NCBI GenBank assembly: GCA_018302725.1
Contig: JAGVZJ010000020.1
Coordinates: forward strand, 609 to 20,774
Length of the DNA: 20,166 nt
Direction of reading: 5' to 3'
Source of the DNA: Candidatus Woesearchaeota archaeon
Lineage (GTDB): Archaea; Nanobdellota; Nanobdellia; SCGC-AAA011-G17; GW2011-AR20
Shown: piece after piece, positions 1 to 7,699 of the stretch
How the letters are laid out: each line of letters opens with the position of its first letter
Numbering within the stretch: position 1 is the stretch's first letter
Translations under genes and position numbers: made by a program
The notes under the pieces: generated by a model
Databases searched by the model: none
The model's input: the letters and a program-made list of their open reading frames with translations, nothing else
Told to the model about the DNA's origin: nothing

Positions 1-213
1 AAGAAGAATTATATCAGGATACTAGCTTCAGGGGTATTGGCGTTTTTGATAATTTCTTGGTTGAAAAACTTCTTCCTCCCAGAATCATTACCCAAGTTAA
101 TAATTGCCTCACTGGCATCTTTAATAATCTACTTGGCAATCCTCTTTGTCCTTGGTTCATTTGAAAAAGAAGACAGAGAGATGCTATGGTCCATCCATTC
201 TAAGCCGAGATAG
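1..213 (+). CDS. C-terminal end of a probable polysaccharide flippase (partial)
   Basis: Frame 1 is open from the window edge to TAG at 211-213, giving 70 residues. Two hydrophobic stretches (roughly residues 6-23 and 32-55) are separated by the short polar turn LPESLPK. The charged tail contains FEKEDREML. A last pair of membrane helices followed by a 'xxKEDRExL' tail is how many Wzx/MATE-like oligosaccharide flippases end, and the neighbouring glycan genes fit that role. The rest of the protein lies outside the window, so the family call is an inference from the tail and context. It would translocate lipid-linked glycan across the membrane. The next gene starts 34 bp downstream on the same strand, so the two are probably co-transcribed. 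Confidence 0.55.
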   Translation, partial: KKNYIRILASGVLAFLIISWLKNFFLPESLPKLIIASLASLIIYLAILFVLGSFEKEDREMLWSIHSKPR

Positions 214-247
214 CAACTGTCTTAAACCTTTTCAAATTAAAACGTAT

Positions 248-850
248 ATGGAAGAAGAACTGTATGAAAAAATCTGGGAAAGAAAAAAAGAAAACCAAGT
301 AAACTATCACAAAAAAGGAACAAGGGCATATGAAGCTTCTAAACTAATCAGAAAATGTGATAATATCCTGGATGTTGGATGTGGTGATGGGGCTTTATTT
401 CACCTAGTAAAAGATAAATGCAAAGCCTATTATGGCACAGACATCTCAAAAACAGCTTTAAACTTGATAAAAGACAAGAAGGTGCATACAAAAATAGTAA
501 ACCTAAACACCGAAAAGCTACCATTCAAGGATGGGTTCTTTGATTATACAGTCTGTCTGGATGTAATAGAGCACATTTTTGACCCAGTTAACCTTATTAA
601 TGAGCTTTTTAGAGTAACGAAACCAAAAGGATATGTAATAATCTCAACACCAAACATCAGATATTACAGGTATATAGCAAGACTTATATCTGGAAAATTT
701 CCTCTCACTTCAGGAGACCAAGAACACTATGACGGAGGGCACATCCATTACTTCACTTATAAAGATATAATTGACTTATGCTCAGACAAATCATCAAAAA
801 TAAAGAAATATGGAATAAAATCTTTCAGGAGGAGTGCTTGTAAAAGCTAG
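248..850 (+). CDS. Class I SAM-dependent methyltransferase (Methyltransf_11 type), C-terminus apparently frameshifted
   Basis: A Rossmann-fold methyltransferase of 200 residues. Motif I ILDVGCGDG is at residues 40-48, the acidic strand-2 end is GTDIS (63-67), CLDVIEH is at 103-109 and PKGYVIISTPN at 126-136. YDGGHIHYFT follows at about 158-167, typical of methyltransferases in glycan and glycosyltransferase clusters. The acceptor is unknown, probably a sugar or glycan intermediate. I chose ATG 248; the frame stays open back to 146, but those residues overlap the preceding gene and do not resemble the family. The last residues after KKYGI look wrong: removing one A from the run at 817-820 restores a family-like ending, GINLSGGVLVKARKNDK, stopping at 866. 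The true gene may therefore be 248-866. Confidence 0.8.
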   Translation: MEEELYEKIWERKKENQVNYHKKGTRAYEASKLIRKCDNILDVGCGDGALFHLVKDKCKAYYGTDISKTALNLIKDKKVHTKIVNLNTEKLPFKDGFFDYTVCLDVIEHIFDPVNLINELFRVTKPKGYVIISTPNIRYYRYIARLISGKFPLTSGDQEHYDGGHIHYFTYKDIIDLCSDKSSKIKKYGIKSFRRSACKS

Positions 851-855
851 GAAAA

Positions 856-1047
856 ATGATAAGTAAAAAATTCACAATTTGGTTTTGCCTAAGCTTTGGA
901 TATTTCTTAATTGGCGCATCTTTATACTTTGACAGGTTAACGCTAAAGAATCCTAACATAGACTTGTTTACATGGGGGCTAGCAGTAATTCTCTGGACTG
1001 CTGGAACAATAGCCAATTTTAAGAACCGTCCAGTGAATAAGGCATAA
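856..1047 (+). CDS. Small hypothetical membrane protein
   Basis: A 63-residue protein with two predicted membrane helices (about residues 7-25 and 38-56), joined by a loop containing DRLTLKNPN, and a basic tail. I recognise no family. ATG 856 lies 5 nt after the annotated stop of the methyltransferase and would overlap the end of its frameshift-corrected version (866), so the two look translationally coupled. The downstream carbamoyltransferase has its own promoter inside the 32-nt gap. Hydrophobic pattern and position support a real gene. The size leaves room for doubt. Confidence 0.5.
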   Translation: MISKKFTIWFCLSFGYFLIGASLYFDRLTLKNPNIDLFTWGLAVILWTAGTIANFKNRPVNKA

Positions 1048-1049
1048 GG

Positions 1050-1057
1050 TTTATAAC
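1050..1057 (+). promoter_or_regulatory. TATA box of the carbamoyltransferase gene (leaderless)
   Basis: TTTATAAC is centred 26.5 nt upstream of ATG 1080. This places the archaeal start site on or next to the start codon, so no ribosome-binding site is expected or seen. Confidence 0.6.
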
Positions 1058-1079
1058 TGTTTCTTAAGGAATAGACAAT

Positions 1080-3785
1080 ATGAACATTTTGGGGATTACA
1101 GGACCAATCTCTTGGAACAATGCAGCTGTCTTAATAAAGGACGGCAAATTAGTGGCTGCAGCAGAAGAGGAAAGGTTCACAAGGCAGAAATTCGCTCCAA
1201 GAGTCCTCCCAGTAAACGCCATAAAATACTGCTTAAGTGCAGGCAATCTAACTACAAATGATGTAGACTATATCTCTGTAGGTTTTGACACTCCCAATGC
1301 TTTTGTTGAAAAAGGGTATGGGGTTTACTTAAAACATCTGAGATTCTATCCTTTCATAAAAAAGAATAACTACATAGGGGATCCATTAGAAGGAATAGAC
1401 ACTTATTTTACATACAGGAGGGAGATGAAAAAACTTGTAGACTTATTCAAGGATAAAAAGATTTCTAGAAAGATTGTATATGTCCCCCACCATTTTGCTC
1501 ACGCAGCAAGTACTTACTTCACTTCCGGATTCAAAGAAGCGAATATAATATCTTTGGATGGAAGGGGGGAGGATAGTTCAACTTTACTTGCCACTGGAGA
1601 AAATGGAAGGATAGAGATTACTGATACATTTTCTGTGCACAACTCTCTCGGTAATTTATACTCAGCATTTACCAAGTGTTTAGGCTTTAATCCCCACTGT
1701 GATGAGGGAAAAGTTATGGGTCTTGCATCATATGGTAAACCTGTTTATGATTTAAAGAATATAGTAAAAATAACTCCGGACGGTTATGCTTTTTCAAGAG
1801 ACTGGTATTATGAAGTGATTAGATTGTTTGGAAAAAACTTAAGGAAGAAAGGAGATCCTATCACTAAGGAGCATGAAAATCTTGCAGCTTCACTACAATA
1901 CACGCTGGAGAAAGTTGCAGTTAACCTAGCAGCAATAATGCACAATAAAACAGGCTACAAAAATTTTTGTTTAGCCGGAGGAGTCTCACTAAACTGCGAT
2001 ATGAATTCTAAAATCTTGTTTAAAGATTTTACAGATGATATATTCATACAACCCGCTGCTCATGATGCAGGTTCAGCTCTTGGAGCAGCATTACATGTAA
2101 GCTCAAAAAACGGGGATAAACCTTACTTCAAGATGGAGCATGCTTACTTCGGTCCAGAATATTCAAATGAAGAGATAAAAGAAGTTCTAAATGAATGCAA
2201 GATCAAGGCAGATTTTTACAAAGATATAGAAGGGATAACCGCAGAAAAATTGGCAAAAGGATATATTGTTGGCTGGCATCAAGGTAGGCTTGAGTTTGGA
2301 CCAAGAGCCTTAGGTGCTAGATCCATCTTAGGGCATCCAGGAAAGAAGGGGATGAAAGAAAAAATTAACAAAGAAGTTAAGCATAGAGAGTGCTATGACG
2401 AAAAGACTGAAATTTTAACTAAAGAAGGATGGAAATTATTTAAATATTTAGAAGGAAACGAAGAAGTAGCTACCCTAAACCCAAAAAACAATGAATTAGA
2501 ATATCAAAAAATAACCAAAAAAACAGAATATGAATGTAAAGATAAAATGGTATATTTTAAAAATAAAAGAATTGATTTAATGGTTACCACAAATCATAAA
2601 GTATGGGCAAAAAGAATAAAAAACCATAGCAGAGGACATCATCTTAAGCAGAAATTTAGATTTGAAACTGCAATTAATCTAATAGGAAAAGAAAATTTTC
2701 AGATAAAAGCAATAGATAAATGGAAAGGAAAAGAAAAAAAATATTTTATATTGCCCAAGATAAAAAAAAGTAAATATGATAATAGGCCGCAAATTAGCAA
2801 GATTACAATGGATTTGTGGTTGGAGTTTTTAGGGTACTATCTATCGGAAGGTTCTTTTACTTATCACAATGGTCATTATGGAATATATATATCTCAGTAC
2901 AAAAAGTCTAAGTCTTATAAGCGAATTGAAAAATGTTTGAATAAGATGGGATTTTGCAAGTGGGGCTATACCGCAAAAAGTTTTAGAACGTATGATAAAC
3001 AACTCTATAGATACTTAGAACAGTTTGGTAAGGCAAAAGACAAATTCATACCAAGAGGATTACTCCATCTGTCTGAGAGGCAATTAAAAATATTATTTGA
3101 TGCACTCATGCGTGGCGATGGAACTTATAGGCCAAAGCAATACAAGTATACCACTATTAGTAAAAAGCTAGCGGACAATATCCAGGAGTTAGGAATTAAG
3201 TTAGGATATAGTGTGACAACCTCTAAAGAGAAGGTAAGGGACCAAAGCCGTCAAGATAAATACTATGTAAGGCTAAACAAAGGCAGCAAAATCTCTTTTG
3301 TAAGAAAAAATCAATCTAAGTTAGTGTCTTATAAAGGGAAAGTGTATTGTGTGACAGTCCCCAAATACCATATTTTATGTGTAAAAAGAGGAGAAAAGAT
3401 TGTTTTTAGCGGAAATTCCTGGAGGCCATTTGCTCCATCAATGCTTGCCGAGTCAATGAAAGACTATGTTGAAGATGCCCACGACAGTCCGTTTATGATA
3501 CTAACATTTACAGTTAAAAAAGAGAAAAGAAAAGAGATCGCAGAAGCAACCCACGTAGATAATACTGTAAGAGTGCAGTCAGTGAAGAAAGAAGTAAATC
3601 CTCGTTATTACAGGCTAATCAAAGAATTTGAAAAAGAAACCTCAATTCCTGTTTTATTAAACACTTCTTTTAACGATAATAATGAACCAATAGTCTTAAC
3701 ACCAAGAGACGCAATAAGGACATTTATGGTTTCAGGAATGGACTATCTTGCTTTAGGAAATTACTTGTTAAAAAAAGTTACTTAA
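1080..3785 (+). CDS. O-carbamoyltransferase (NodU/CmcH/TobZ family) containing an intein
   Basis: The precursor is 901 residues. Removing the intein (438-779) leaves 559 residues, the usual length for this family. These enzymes use carbamoyl phosphate and ATP to make carbamoyl-AMP, then transfer the carbamoyl group to a sugar hydroxyl. Visible motifs: HHFAHA at 137-142 (catalytic/metal histidines of the Kae1-like domain), SLDGRGED at 158-165, EGKVMGLASYG, LAGGVSLNCDMN, and PAAHDAGSALGAA. The C-terminal domain has GRLEFGPRALGARS at about 402-415. The intein splits the conserved RE-x-x-RPFAPS motif. The host glycan cluster suggests the acceptor is a surface-glycan sugar. ATG 1080 is fixed by the TATA box at 1050-1057. 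The last 8 bp overlap the convergent DUF362 gene. Confidence 0.9.
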   Translation: MNILGITGPISWNNAAVLIKDGKLVAAAEEERFTRQKFAPRVLPVNAIKYCLSAGNLTTNDVDYISVGFDTPNAFVEKGYGVYLKHLRFYPFIKKNNYIGDPLEGIDTYFTYRREMKKLVDLFKDKKISRKIVYVPHHFAHAASTYFTSGFKEANIISLDGRGEDSSTLLATGENGRIEITDTFSVHNSLGNLYSAFTKCLGFNPHCDEGKVMGLASYGKPVYDLKNIVKITPDGYAFSRDWYYEVIRLFGKNLRKKGDPITKEHENLAASLQYTLEKVAVNLAAIMHNKTGYKNFCLAGGVSLNCDMNSKILFKDFTDDIFIQPAAHDAGSALGAALHVSSKNGDKPYFKMEHAYFGPEYSNEEIKEVLNECKIKADFYKDIEGITAEKLAKGYIVGWHQGRLEFGPRALGARSILGHPGKKGMKEKINKEVKHRECYDEKTEILTKEGWKLFKYLEGNEEVATLNPKNNELEYQKITKKTEYECKDKMVYFKNKRIDLMVTTNHKVWAKRIKNHSRGHHLKQKFRFETAINLIGKENFQIKAIDKWKGKEKKYFILPKIKKSKYDNRPQISKITMDLWLEFLGYYLSEGSFTYHNGHYGIYISQYKKSKSYKRIEKCLNKMGFCKWGYTAKSFRTYDKQLYRYLEQFGKAKDKFIPRGLLHLSERQLKILFDALMRGDGTYRPKQYKYTTISKKLADNIQELGIKLGYSVTTSKEKVRDQSRQDKYYVRLNKGSKISFVRKNQSKLVSYKGKVYCVTVPKYHILCVKRGEKIVFSGNSWRPFAPSMLAESMKDYVEDAHDSPFMILTFTVKKEKRKEIAEATHVDNTVRVQSVKKEVNPRYYRLIKEFEKETSIPVLLNTSFNDNNEPIVLTPRDAIRTFMVSGMDYLALGNYLLKKVT
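2391..3416 (+). mobile_element. Intein with LAGLIDADG homing endonuclease, inside the carbamoyltransferase
   Basis: A 342-residue in-frame insert. It begins at Cys1 (block A CYDEKTEILTKEGWKLF), has block B VTTNHKVW (a TxxH motif) and carries two LAGLIDADG helices: WLEFLGYYLSEGS (block C, acidic residue E) and LFDALMRGDGTY (block E, acidic residue D). It ends with block F VYCVTVPKYHILCV and the terminus FSGN, followed by Ser as the +1 extein residue. Joining the flanks gives VKHRE/SWRPFAPS, which restores the family motif exactly and fixes both junctions. Both endonuclease acidic residues are present, so homing activity looks possible. The insert is visibly richer in AAA/ATA codons than the flanks, consistent with horizontal gain. 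The penultimate residue is Gly instead of the usual His. Confidence 0.93.
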
Positions 3786-4794
3786 GATAAGAACTCCACA
3801 TCCTACCATATTTCGTTCTCATCATTTCTCTGGAATGTTTTCTTCCCTTTAACTCAAACCATATATCATAGTATATTTTAGTTACAACTCTTAAAAATTC
3901 AAAAAAAGAAGTTTTGAAGACAAAATTCTCAAAAGGAGTATGCCTTAGCTTCATCTCAACAGTTATAGCAAGATTCTGCTGAGCTTTCTTGAAATTGTGC
4001 TTAGGCAGAGGATCACCAACAACTTTGAAATTTCTCTCTCCGATACCTCTATTTTCTAAAGATACTATTTGCTCTATCTCATCAGGATTGAATCCCATAA
4101 TTTCTGCTGCAGCGCTATCTAATGAAACTATATCATTAGAAGCAAGAACATGCCCAACAACAACTGGATCTCCGGATTTCGGACCTTCTCCTTCCATTGC
4201 AAATATAGCATCCATAACTGCAAAAGTAAGCTTTGGTTTAAAGAATTCATTTATGTCTGCCAAAACAGTATTAACATGCACATGAAAAGTGTGCCTTATA
4301 TCTGGCAAACATCCCCACTGATTTTTTATTGCACCAGTAATTTTAGTTATGCCGTGAGTTTTCATAACAGGCAAAGTAATAATATGATTGGCATTAAGAA
4401 GGGTTTCACTTAGCCTTATATCCCTTACAACTTTCCCTTTGATTTTCATAGGAATAAATTTTCCGTGGCTTAAATTAATGACTTTAACATTATGCTTCTT
4501 AGCAACATTATTTATCCCAAGAACCGCAAAGGATTTCTCAGCATTCATATAGGCAGGGGTATTACCATCTGCGATTGTAATATCCTTAAAACCTGCTTTT
4601 TTTAACTGCGTAATAACCCCATCTATAACCATGGGAGTGGTAGTGCAGCATGGCATAATTCTATCCCACACAGCATTAACTTTCAAAACAATTCCATCTT
4701 TCTTTATGTATTTTTTCCAGTTGGCCAACTCCATAACTCTACCAACAGCTTCAACAGCAGAATCATCAACTTTCACATTAGCAACGATAGACAT
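3778..4794 (-). CDS. DUF362-domain protein
   Basis: A 338-residue DUF362 protein. Signature segments are IADGNTPAY, the central LPVMKTHGITKITGAIKN, GCLPDIRHTFH, and MDAIFAMEGEGPKSG, with SLDSAAAEIMGFNP in the C-terminal half. The family is found with or without ferredoxin domains; this one has no CxxCxxC cluster, so it is the DUF362 core only. The biochemical function is unknown to me. Start choice: an in-frame ATG exists at 4812, but the TATA box at 4816-4823 is centred only 7.5 nt from it and 25.5 nt from ATG 4794, so 4794 (protein MSIVANVKV...) is the likely leaderless start. It lies downstream of the GT2 gene on the same strand but has its own promoter. Its 3' end overlaps the carbamoyltransferase by 8 bp. 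Confidence 0.82.
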   Translation of the reverse strand: MSIVANVKVDDSAVEAVGRVMELANWKKYIKKDGIVLKVNAVWDRIMPCCTTTPMVIDGVITQLKKAGFKDITIADGNTPAYMNAEKSFAVLGINNVAKKHNVKVINLSHGKFIPMKIKGKVVRDIRLSETLLNANHIITLPVMKTHGITKITGAIKNQWGCLPDIRHTFHVHVNTVLADINEFFKPKLTFAVMDAIFAMEGEGPKSGDPVVVGHVLASNDIVSLDSAAAEIMGFNPDEIEQIVSLENRGIGERNFKVVGDPLPKHNFKKAQQNLAITVEMKLRHTPFENFVFKTSFFEFLRVVTKIYYDIWFELKGRKHSREMMRTKYGRMWSSYLK

Positions 4795-4815
4795 AATCTT
4801 ATACCAGGCCATAAA

Positions 4816-4823
4816 TTTATAAA
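4816..4823 (-). promoter_or_regulatory. TATA box of the DUF362 gene
   Basis: On the minus strand the sequence reads TTTATAAA, centred 25.5 nt upstream of ATG 4794. This spacing decides the start codon in favour of 4794 over 4812. Confidence 0.6.
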
Positions 4824-4825
4824 AG

Positions 4826-5554
4826 TTACCTAAACTTCTTCGGCCTTACCAAACCAAGCCTGTATTTGAAGATTAGATATAAATTTTGAAATCCCAGTAT
4901 CAGCGCTTTCCAGAAATAACCACTAATTTTTGACCTTCCTAACCTTTCCCTATAGTTTATTGGAATCTCAACAACTTTAAACTTATTTTTGATTAAAAGT
5001 ATCATTATTTCAGGGCCAAAATGGCTCCCTCCAACTGTAAATTTATCCTGTATTTTCCTTATCGTCTCTTTTTTAAATAATTTCATTCCTCCACCAGCAT
5101 CTGTAAGGCAGGGGCCGTTGAATAAATATTCTATAACTTTTCCCAGGAACCAGTTTCCAAGTCTCCAAAACCAACTCATTTTTGCACCAGACCAAATCAA
5201 CTCTTTCGAAGTTCTAGTGCCAAATACAGCATCAAAATCATCATCCATATAAGTTAGTAATTTTATAGCATCTTTCCCAACAAAAGTGCCTTCAGGTTCT
5301 GACATTATTATATAATCACCAGCAGCCTCCCTCAATCCTCTTTGCACAGCATGTCCATACCCTTTATTGTACTCATTCACGATTCTTGCATTTGTTTTCT
5401 TTGCTTCTTCAACAGTGCCATCTGTTGAATTGTTATTTACTACAACAATTTCATCAATTACCCCCGTACTCGAGAAATCATCTATTGATTTTTTAATTCC
5501 CTCTTCCTCATTGTAAGCAGGAAAAACCAAAGATACTGTTTTACCCTTCCACAT
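4826..5554 (-). CDS. Family 2 glycosyltransferase, dolichol-phosphate mannosyltransferase-like
   Basis: A 242-residue GT-A fold enzyme. VSLVFPAYNEEEGI is at residues 8-21, VVNNNSTDGT at 38-47 holds a nucleotide-binding Asp, NKGYGHAVQRGL is at 63-74, and SEPEGTF stands where the DxD-type motif of DPM1-like enzymes is expected. TDAGGGMKLFKKE and EIPINYRERLGRSK complete the DPM1 signature. These enzymes move a sugar from a nucleotide donor to a polyprenyl phosphate at the cytoplasmic face. There is no long C-terminal membrane region, so it is the single-domain form. SEPEGT rather than the usual ADADGQ is a notable variation. It overlaps the upstream methyltransferase by 14 nt, and GGAGAG stands about 10 nt before ATG 5554. 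Confidence 0.87.
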   Translation of the reverse strand: MWKGKTVSLVFPAYNEEEGIKKSIDDFSSTGVIDEIVVVNNNSTDGTVEEAKKTNARIVNEYNKGYGHAVQRGLREAAGDYIIMSEPEGTFVGKDAIKLLTYMDDDFDAVFGTRTSKELIWSGAKMSWFWRLGNWFLGKVIEYLFNGPCLTDAGGGMKLFKKETIRKIQDKFTVGGSHFGPEIMILLIKNKFKVVEIPINYRERLGRSKISGYFWKALILGFQNLYLIFKYRLGLVRPKKFR

Positions 5555-6188
5555 TTTTCTTCTCTCCTATCAGTAACATCTGTTTGGCTAAAGGTTTGAA
5601 TGGAGACATTAGATACATTCTAATTAAAAATCCGAATTTTGGAAGTCTGGATTTTAATGAAAAAGGCAAAAATCTATTTTCCCTTTTTATAATTTTGAAA
5701 CCATGTCTCTTTATTAGATCTGACAAGCCATTATCAGTATAAATTGTCTTATGGGTGTAATCATCAAAATAGTCTTTATAGGAATATCTAAAGTTAGGCT
5801 GCACAACAATAATCCTTCCATCAGACTTTAGAACTCTAAATACCTCTCTTAATGTTTTTTTGGCCTCTTCTTGTGTCAAATGTTCAAAAAGATTGCTGGA
5901 GAACACAACATCAAATGAATTGTTTTTAAAATTACTTAAGTCAGTACAGTTGCCAACTACTGGTTTAACTTCCTTAGACGCATATTTAACAAATCCCTTG
6001 TACAAGTCTAGGGCATGTTTTTCTTTCGCTTTGATGTTATTAATAAACGAGCAGTATCCGGCTCCAATATCAAGAACTACAGCATCTTTAGGAACATACT
6101 TCTGTAAAAATCTAGCTACCTCTATCCACACTTTGTCTCTTCCGCTATCAAAAGATAGTCTGTTTTTGTAATACTCAGAATCAGGCAT
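5541..6188 (-). CDS. Class I SAM-dependent methyltransferase
   Basis: A 215-residue methyltransferase. Motif I VVLDIGAGYC is at residues 37-46, an acidic HALDLY follows at 58-63, SFDVVFSSNLFEHL is at 91-104, and LKSDGRIIVVQPNFRY at 120-135. The C-terminal third (FLPFSLKSRLPKFGFLIRMYL) is typical of methyltransferases in archaeal and bacterial glycan clusters. The acceptor cannot be told from sequence. It overlaps the radical SAM gene upstream by 8 nt and the GT2 gene downstream by 14 nt, so the three form one operon, and the methyl group probably goes onto a sugar or lipid handled by these neighbours. Confidence 0.85.
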   Translation of the reverse strand: MPDSEYYKNRLSFDSGRDKVWIEVARFLQKYVPKDAVVLDIGAGYCSFINNIKAKEKHALDLYKGFVKYASKEVKPVVGNCTDLSNFKNNSFDVVFSSNLFEHLTQEEAKKTLREVFRVLKSDGRIIVVQPNFRYSYKDYFDDYTHKTIYTDNGLSDLIKRHGFKIIKRENRFLPFSLKSRLPKFGFLIRMYLMSPFKPLAKQMLLIGEKKNVEG

Positions 6189-7626
6189 AATTCTTCTCTA
6201 AGTATTTATAGAACAAGTTTTTTAAATGTACCTCTACAGGTAACACAGAGATGTGATGCTTCATTCTCAATTTTGCAAAGGGTCTATAAACCTTAGACAT
6301 ATTTCTGAAAAGGAAAAAATGGGGTTTATTCGATAGAAAGTGCCACTCTATTTTCTTGTCTATAAATAAAGCGGCTAAATATAATACATCCATCAGCTGT
6401 TTTCTTTCCAAAGTTATCCATGGGCATTTCTCAGCTGCAGTTCCAGGATCCAAATCCGCCCATTCCATCAATGTTTTTGGGGGCTTATAACCATTCTTTA
6501 TTGCTATATCATAAAGCTCAGTTCCAGGATAAGGGGCAAATTCAGTCATGCTGCTTGTTAATTGTAAATCATGGTCTGTTTCTCCAGGCACCCCCGTAAA
6601 GAAGTTATATGAAGGCCTTATTTTTGGATGGTTTACTAGTCTTCTGTTAACAGTTATTGCATCCTCAACCTTAATATCTTTCTTAATAAAATCTAGTATT
6701 CTTTGTGATCCAGATTCAATTCCAATATGCAGTTCCCTAACTCCAACATCCTCCATCAAACTAAATAATTTATGATCAGCCCTTATTAGTTCATCTATTC
6801 TTGTCCCTCTGAACCCAACAACTACATCTATTTTTTCTTTCTTCATTGCTTCAAATAAAGCCTCAGCCCTCTTTAAATTTACAAAAAAATCATTATCATT
6901 AATATAAAGATAATCCGGATTAAACTTCTCCATCACATACTTTATATGCCTAATAGTTCTATCAACATTTTCAGGAATCCATTTACTGTCTGTTGCAGGA
7001 ACGTGACAGAAAGTACATCTATGCGGGCATCCGCTGCTTGTTAATATGGAAAAAGAAGTTTCATTAAATCCAGCTCTCTTGTACTTCTTAATATCAACTA
7101 AATCGTAAGGCGGAATTTCATCTTCCAGGGAATTTAAATCTGTAGGGGGTCTGTTAGGGTTTTGTATTAATTTTCCATTTTTATCTTTAAAATGTAATCC
7201 CAATATTCCATGAAATGACTTTCCTTTATCAAGCGCTTCTAATGTCTCATACAAGGTTATTTCTCCATCCCCCTGCACTACTGCGTCTATTAAAGGATGT
7301 TCTAAGGTTTGCATAGGGAGCAGTGTGGAATGTATTCCTCCCCATATAACCAAAACATCTGAATTTTCTTTTACAAATTTAGAAACCTCTAAAGCATAAT
7401 GTATTGGTTTTCCGGTCATAGCTGAAACCATAACAGCATAAGGCTTATCTTTTAAAGATTTTAATAATGTCTTTTTCCAATCTTTATCAATCCTACAGTC
7501 AATAATCTTAATCTTGTATCCTTTAGAATGAGCAACCCTGGCAGCATGAATTAAGGCAAGAGGTAAATCTACAATAATAGTCCCATACACCCCAATCTTG
7601 GGATAAATCATAATTAGCTCTTTCAT
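6181..7626 (-). CDS. B12-binding-domain radical SAM protein, possible internal deletion
   Basis: A 481-residue protein with an N-terminal cobalamin-binding-like Rossmann domain (about 1-150, with VIWGGIHSTLLP and VVQGDGE) and a radical SAM barrel. The [4Fe-4S] motif is CPHRCTFC (Cys200, Cys204, Cys207). ELHIGIESGS lies at about 298-307 and APYPGTELYD at about 364-373. No DxHxxG cobalamin-ligand motif is visible, as in many relatives. Class members catalyse radical methylations and ring rearrangements; the substrate is unknown. Only about 14 residues separate GVPGET from APYPGT, versus about 25-40 in relatives, so part of a barrel strand/helix may be missing. The start is uncertain: TTATAAAA directly abuts ATG 7626, so ATG 7611 or a more distant promoter is possible. 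First gene of the 7626-4826 operon. Confidence 0.85.
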   Translation of the reverse strand: MKELIMIYPKIGVYGTIIVDLPLALIHAARVAHSKGYKIKIIDCRIDKDWKKTLLKSLKDKPYAVMVSAMTGKPIHYALEVSKFVKENSDVLVIWGGIHSTLLPMQTLEHPLIDAVVQGDGEITLYETLEALDKGKSFHGILGLHFKDKNGKLIQNPNRPPTDLNSLEDEIPPYDLVDIKKYKRAGFNETSFSILTSSGCPHRCTFCHVPATDSKWIPENVDRTIRHIKYVMEKFNPDYLYINDNDFFVNLKRAEALFEAMKKEKIDVVVGFRGTRIDELIRADHKLFSLMEDVGVRELHIGIESGSQRILDFIKKDIKVEDAITVNRRLVNHPKIRPSYNFFTGVPGETDHDLQLTSSMTEFAPYPGTELYDIAIKNGYKPPKTLMEWADLDPGTAAEKCPWITLERKQLMDVLYLAALFIDKKIEWHFLSNKPHFFLFRNMSKVYRPFAKLRMKHHISVLPVEVHLKNLFYKYLEKNYA

Positions 7627-7670
7627 TTTATAACGCCCAAAAAACGCTGTGTATCATAGACTTAGGATTG

Positions 7671-7680
7671 TTTTTAAATT
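7671..7680 (+). promoter_or_regulatory. TATA box of the membrane protein gene, possibly bidirectional
   Basis: TTTTTAAATT is centred near 7675.5, 24.5 nt upstream of ATG 7700, which argues for that ATG over 7649. The core TTTAAA is palindromic and could also serve the divergent radical SAM gene, giving it a leader of about 24 nt. Confidence 0.5.
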
Positions 7681-7699
7681 TTTCGGCACTCATGAATGT

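Noticed and set aside
146..247. N-terminal extension of the first methyltransferase
   Set aside because: These codons overlap the flippase end in another frame and encode no family-like sequence; ATG 248 gives the normal N-terminus.
3989..4413. Open frames on the plus strand within the DUF362 gene
   Set aside because: They are antisense shadows of a well-conserved protein with no independent coding evidence.
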